Shown here one piece after another: positions 22,879 to 23,737 of a stretch of DNA of 23,737 nt. The position numbers were made by a program, and so were the translations under genes. The notes under the pieces are model-generated. The model ran no database searches. It saw only the letters and a program-made list of their open reading frames with translations, and was not told the origin of the DNA. The stretch's first letter is position 1. Each line of letters opens with the position of its first letter. Source of the stretch: a virus; IMG/VR virus record IMGVR_UViG_3300024999_000400, positions 1 through 23,737 of that record. One strand, 5' to 3'.

Positions 22879-23737
22879 TCATTTTAATTTTTTAGCATCA
22901 TTTGAGCCTGTTTCTCTTGTTTGAGCACCAGCCTCTCCCAATTCGCTATCCGATGATTTCGGTCTACCGCCTTTATCACTATCTTTTCCACTCATTTGAA
23001 AACCAGAAATAATTGGAGTAAGTTTATCAACAAAGCCACTTCCTCTAGCTTCTTGAAGCATTCTTTCCAACTCTTGTGGCAACAAACCTATGGCACTAGA
23101 AATCAATTGTGGAAGAACTATTCCCTTATCCGCCATTCCCATAGCTCTTTCATATCTTTGAGTTCTATTTAAATAGTAATCATTACCTTCTAATCTAAAT
23201 CTATATTTATATTTATTTGTTCTTAAATTTGCCCAATAATTAAGGAATGCAGCAAATTGAGGATATAATTGTTGTTCCATTATCTTAGAATCAGATTCAA
23301 AGGATAATTGAGAATCTACTAAATTTGCCTTTGTTTGCATTGAATAAATCAAAGCAGTATCCATTCCAGACATAGACATAGAAGTTTGAATCCATTTACT
23401 CAAAACATCAGTATCGCCTTCAAAAGAAAATGCTTGCATATTCTCTAATGGAGCAGCAGAAACTTTAACGGCTTCTCCAACCGCAGATTTAGCCAAAGCC
23501 ATAAACTGTCCTAATTGAACAGGATTTAATGCCGCCATATCTGCAACCGAAGCACCTTTATCGTCTTTTCTCATGGGAACTTCACCAAACAATATTTTTG
23601 CAGCAGAAGCCATATTAATGTTTTTCTGTAAAGCAATCATAGTTTGATCATTAATAAGCAAAGGCAACATAGCAGAAAAATACGGAATAGCAGTCATTAA
23701 AGATGTATCTAGCTTAAATACCCAACCCTCAGATGGG
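22879..23737 (-). CDS. Portal protein, C-terminal part (5' end outside the window)
   Basis: The frame is open to the right edge: 13 sense codons (PSEGWVFKLDTSL) precede the first in-window ATG at 23697, so the true start is outside. The visible 285 or so residues are typical of the clip/wing/stem end of a phage portal, the dodecameric DNA gate at the head vertex. These include PYFSAMLPLLINDQTMIALQ, MSGMDTALIYSMQTKANLVD, RYERAMGMADKGIVLPQLIS and ELERMLQEARGSGFVDKLTP. The C-terminus is a charged, flexible tail with GGRPKSSDSE. Its place upstream of protease and capsid genes fits. The terminase genes should lie to the right. Confidence 0.8.
   Translation of the reverse strand, partial: PSEGWVFKLDTSLMTAIPYFSAMLPLLINDQTMIALQKNINMASAAKILFGEVPMRKDDKGASVADMAALNPVQLGQFMALAKSAVGEAVKVSAAPLENMQAFSFEGDTDVLSKWIQTSMSMSGMDTALIYSMQTKANLVDSQLSFESDSKIMEQQLYPQFAAFLNYWANLRTNKYKYRFRLEGNDYYLNRTQRYERAMGMADKGIVLPQLISSAIGLLPQELERMLQEARGSGFVDKLTPIISGFQMSGKDSDKGGRPKSSDSELGEAGAQTRETGSNDAKKLK

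Noticed and set aside
1-23737. tRNA genes, CRISPR arrays, insertion sequences and attachment sites
   Set aside because: No cloverleaf, no regularly spaced repeats, no transposase other than the tyrosine recombinase, and no obvious att core could be recognised by reading.

Overview
This window is a late structural block of a tailed double-stranded DNA phage or prophage. It is AT-rich, and every supported gene lies on the minus strand, so transcription runs from high to low coordinates. A Dit-like distal tail protein directly after a long tape measure protein, with a HK97-type capsid module, points to siphovirus morphology. Strong AAAGGAGG-type ribosome binding sites, GTG/ATG starts and the low GC content suggest a host in the Bacillota, but no gene fixes the host species. 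Both ends are open: the portal gene runs off the right end and a tail tip gene runs off the left.

Head region (23737 down to about 16660): portal C-terminus, a small decoration-type protein, a ferritin with a complete ferroxidase centre, a coupled 66-residue protein, a protease/scaffold fusion, a probable decoration protein, the major capsid protein, an AT-hook-bearing acidic protein and a probable neck/connector protein. Next (16657 down to about 11990) come an Ig-domain virion protein, a 669-residue fibre with YadA-like repeats, a probable tail completion protein and an unidentified protein. The major tail tube protein with a C-terminal Ig-like domain follows. Between tail tube and tape measure is an unusual insert. 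It holds three membrane genes in a row (one only 29-38 residues), a 207-residue protein with a C-terminal AT-hook-like motif, a zinc-ribbon protein, a gp10-like protein and a holin-like protein. A true intrinsic terminator follows, then a RuvC-type resolvase and a complete tyrosine recombinase.

The tape measure gene is split by a group I intron of about 1478 nt (4178-5655). P1 with the U.G pair at the splice site, a terminal G, a perfect P7 and several core or peripheral hairpins can be read directly. The intron carries a 386-residue homing endonuclease with four tandem DNA-binding repeats. Splicing joins the exons in phase into a predicted 1312-residue tape measure protein. The distal tail protein and the start of the tail tip gene follow.

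The strongest points of interest are the ferritin inside a head operon, the intron in a tape measure gene, and the pairing of two Holliday-junction enzymes inside the tail operon. Others are a neck-located YadA-like fibre and a series of perfect intergenic hairpins that lack U-tracts.
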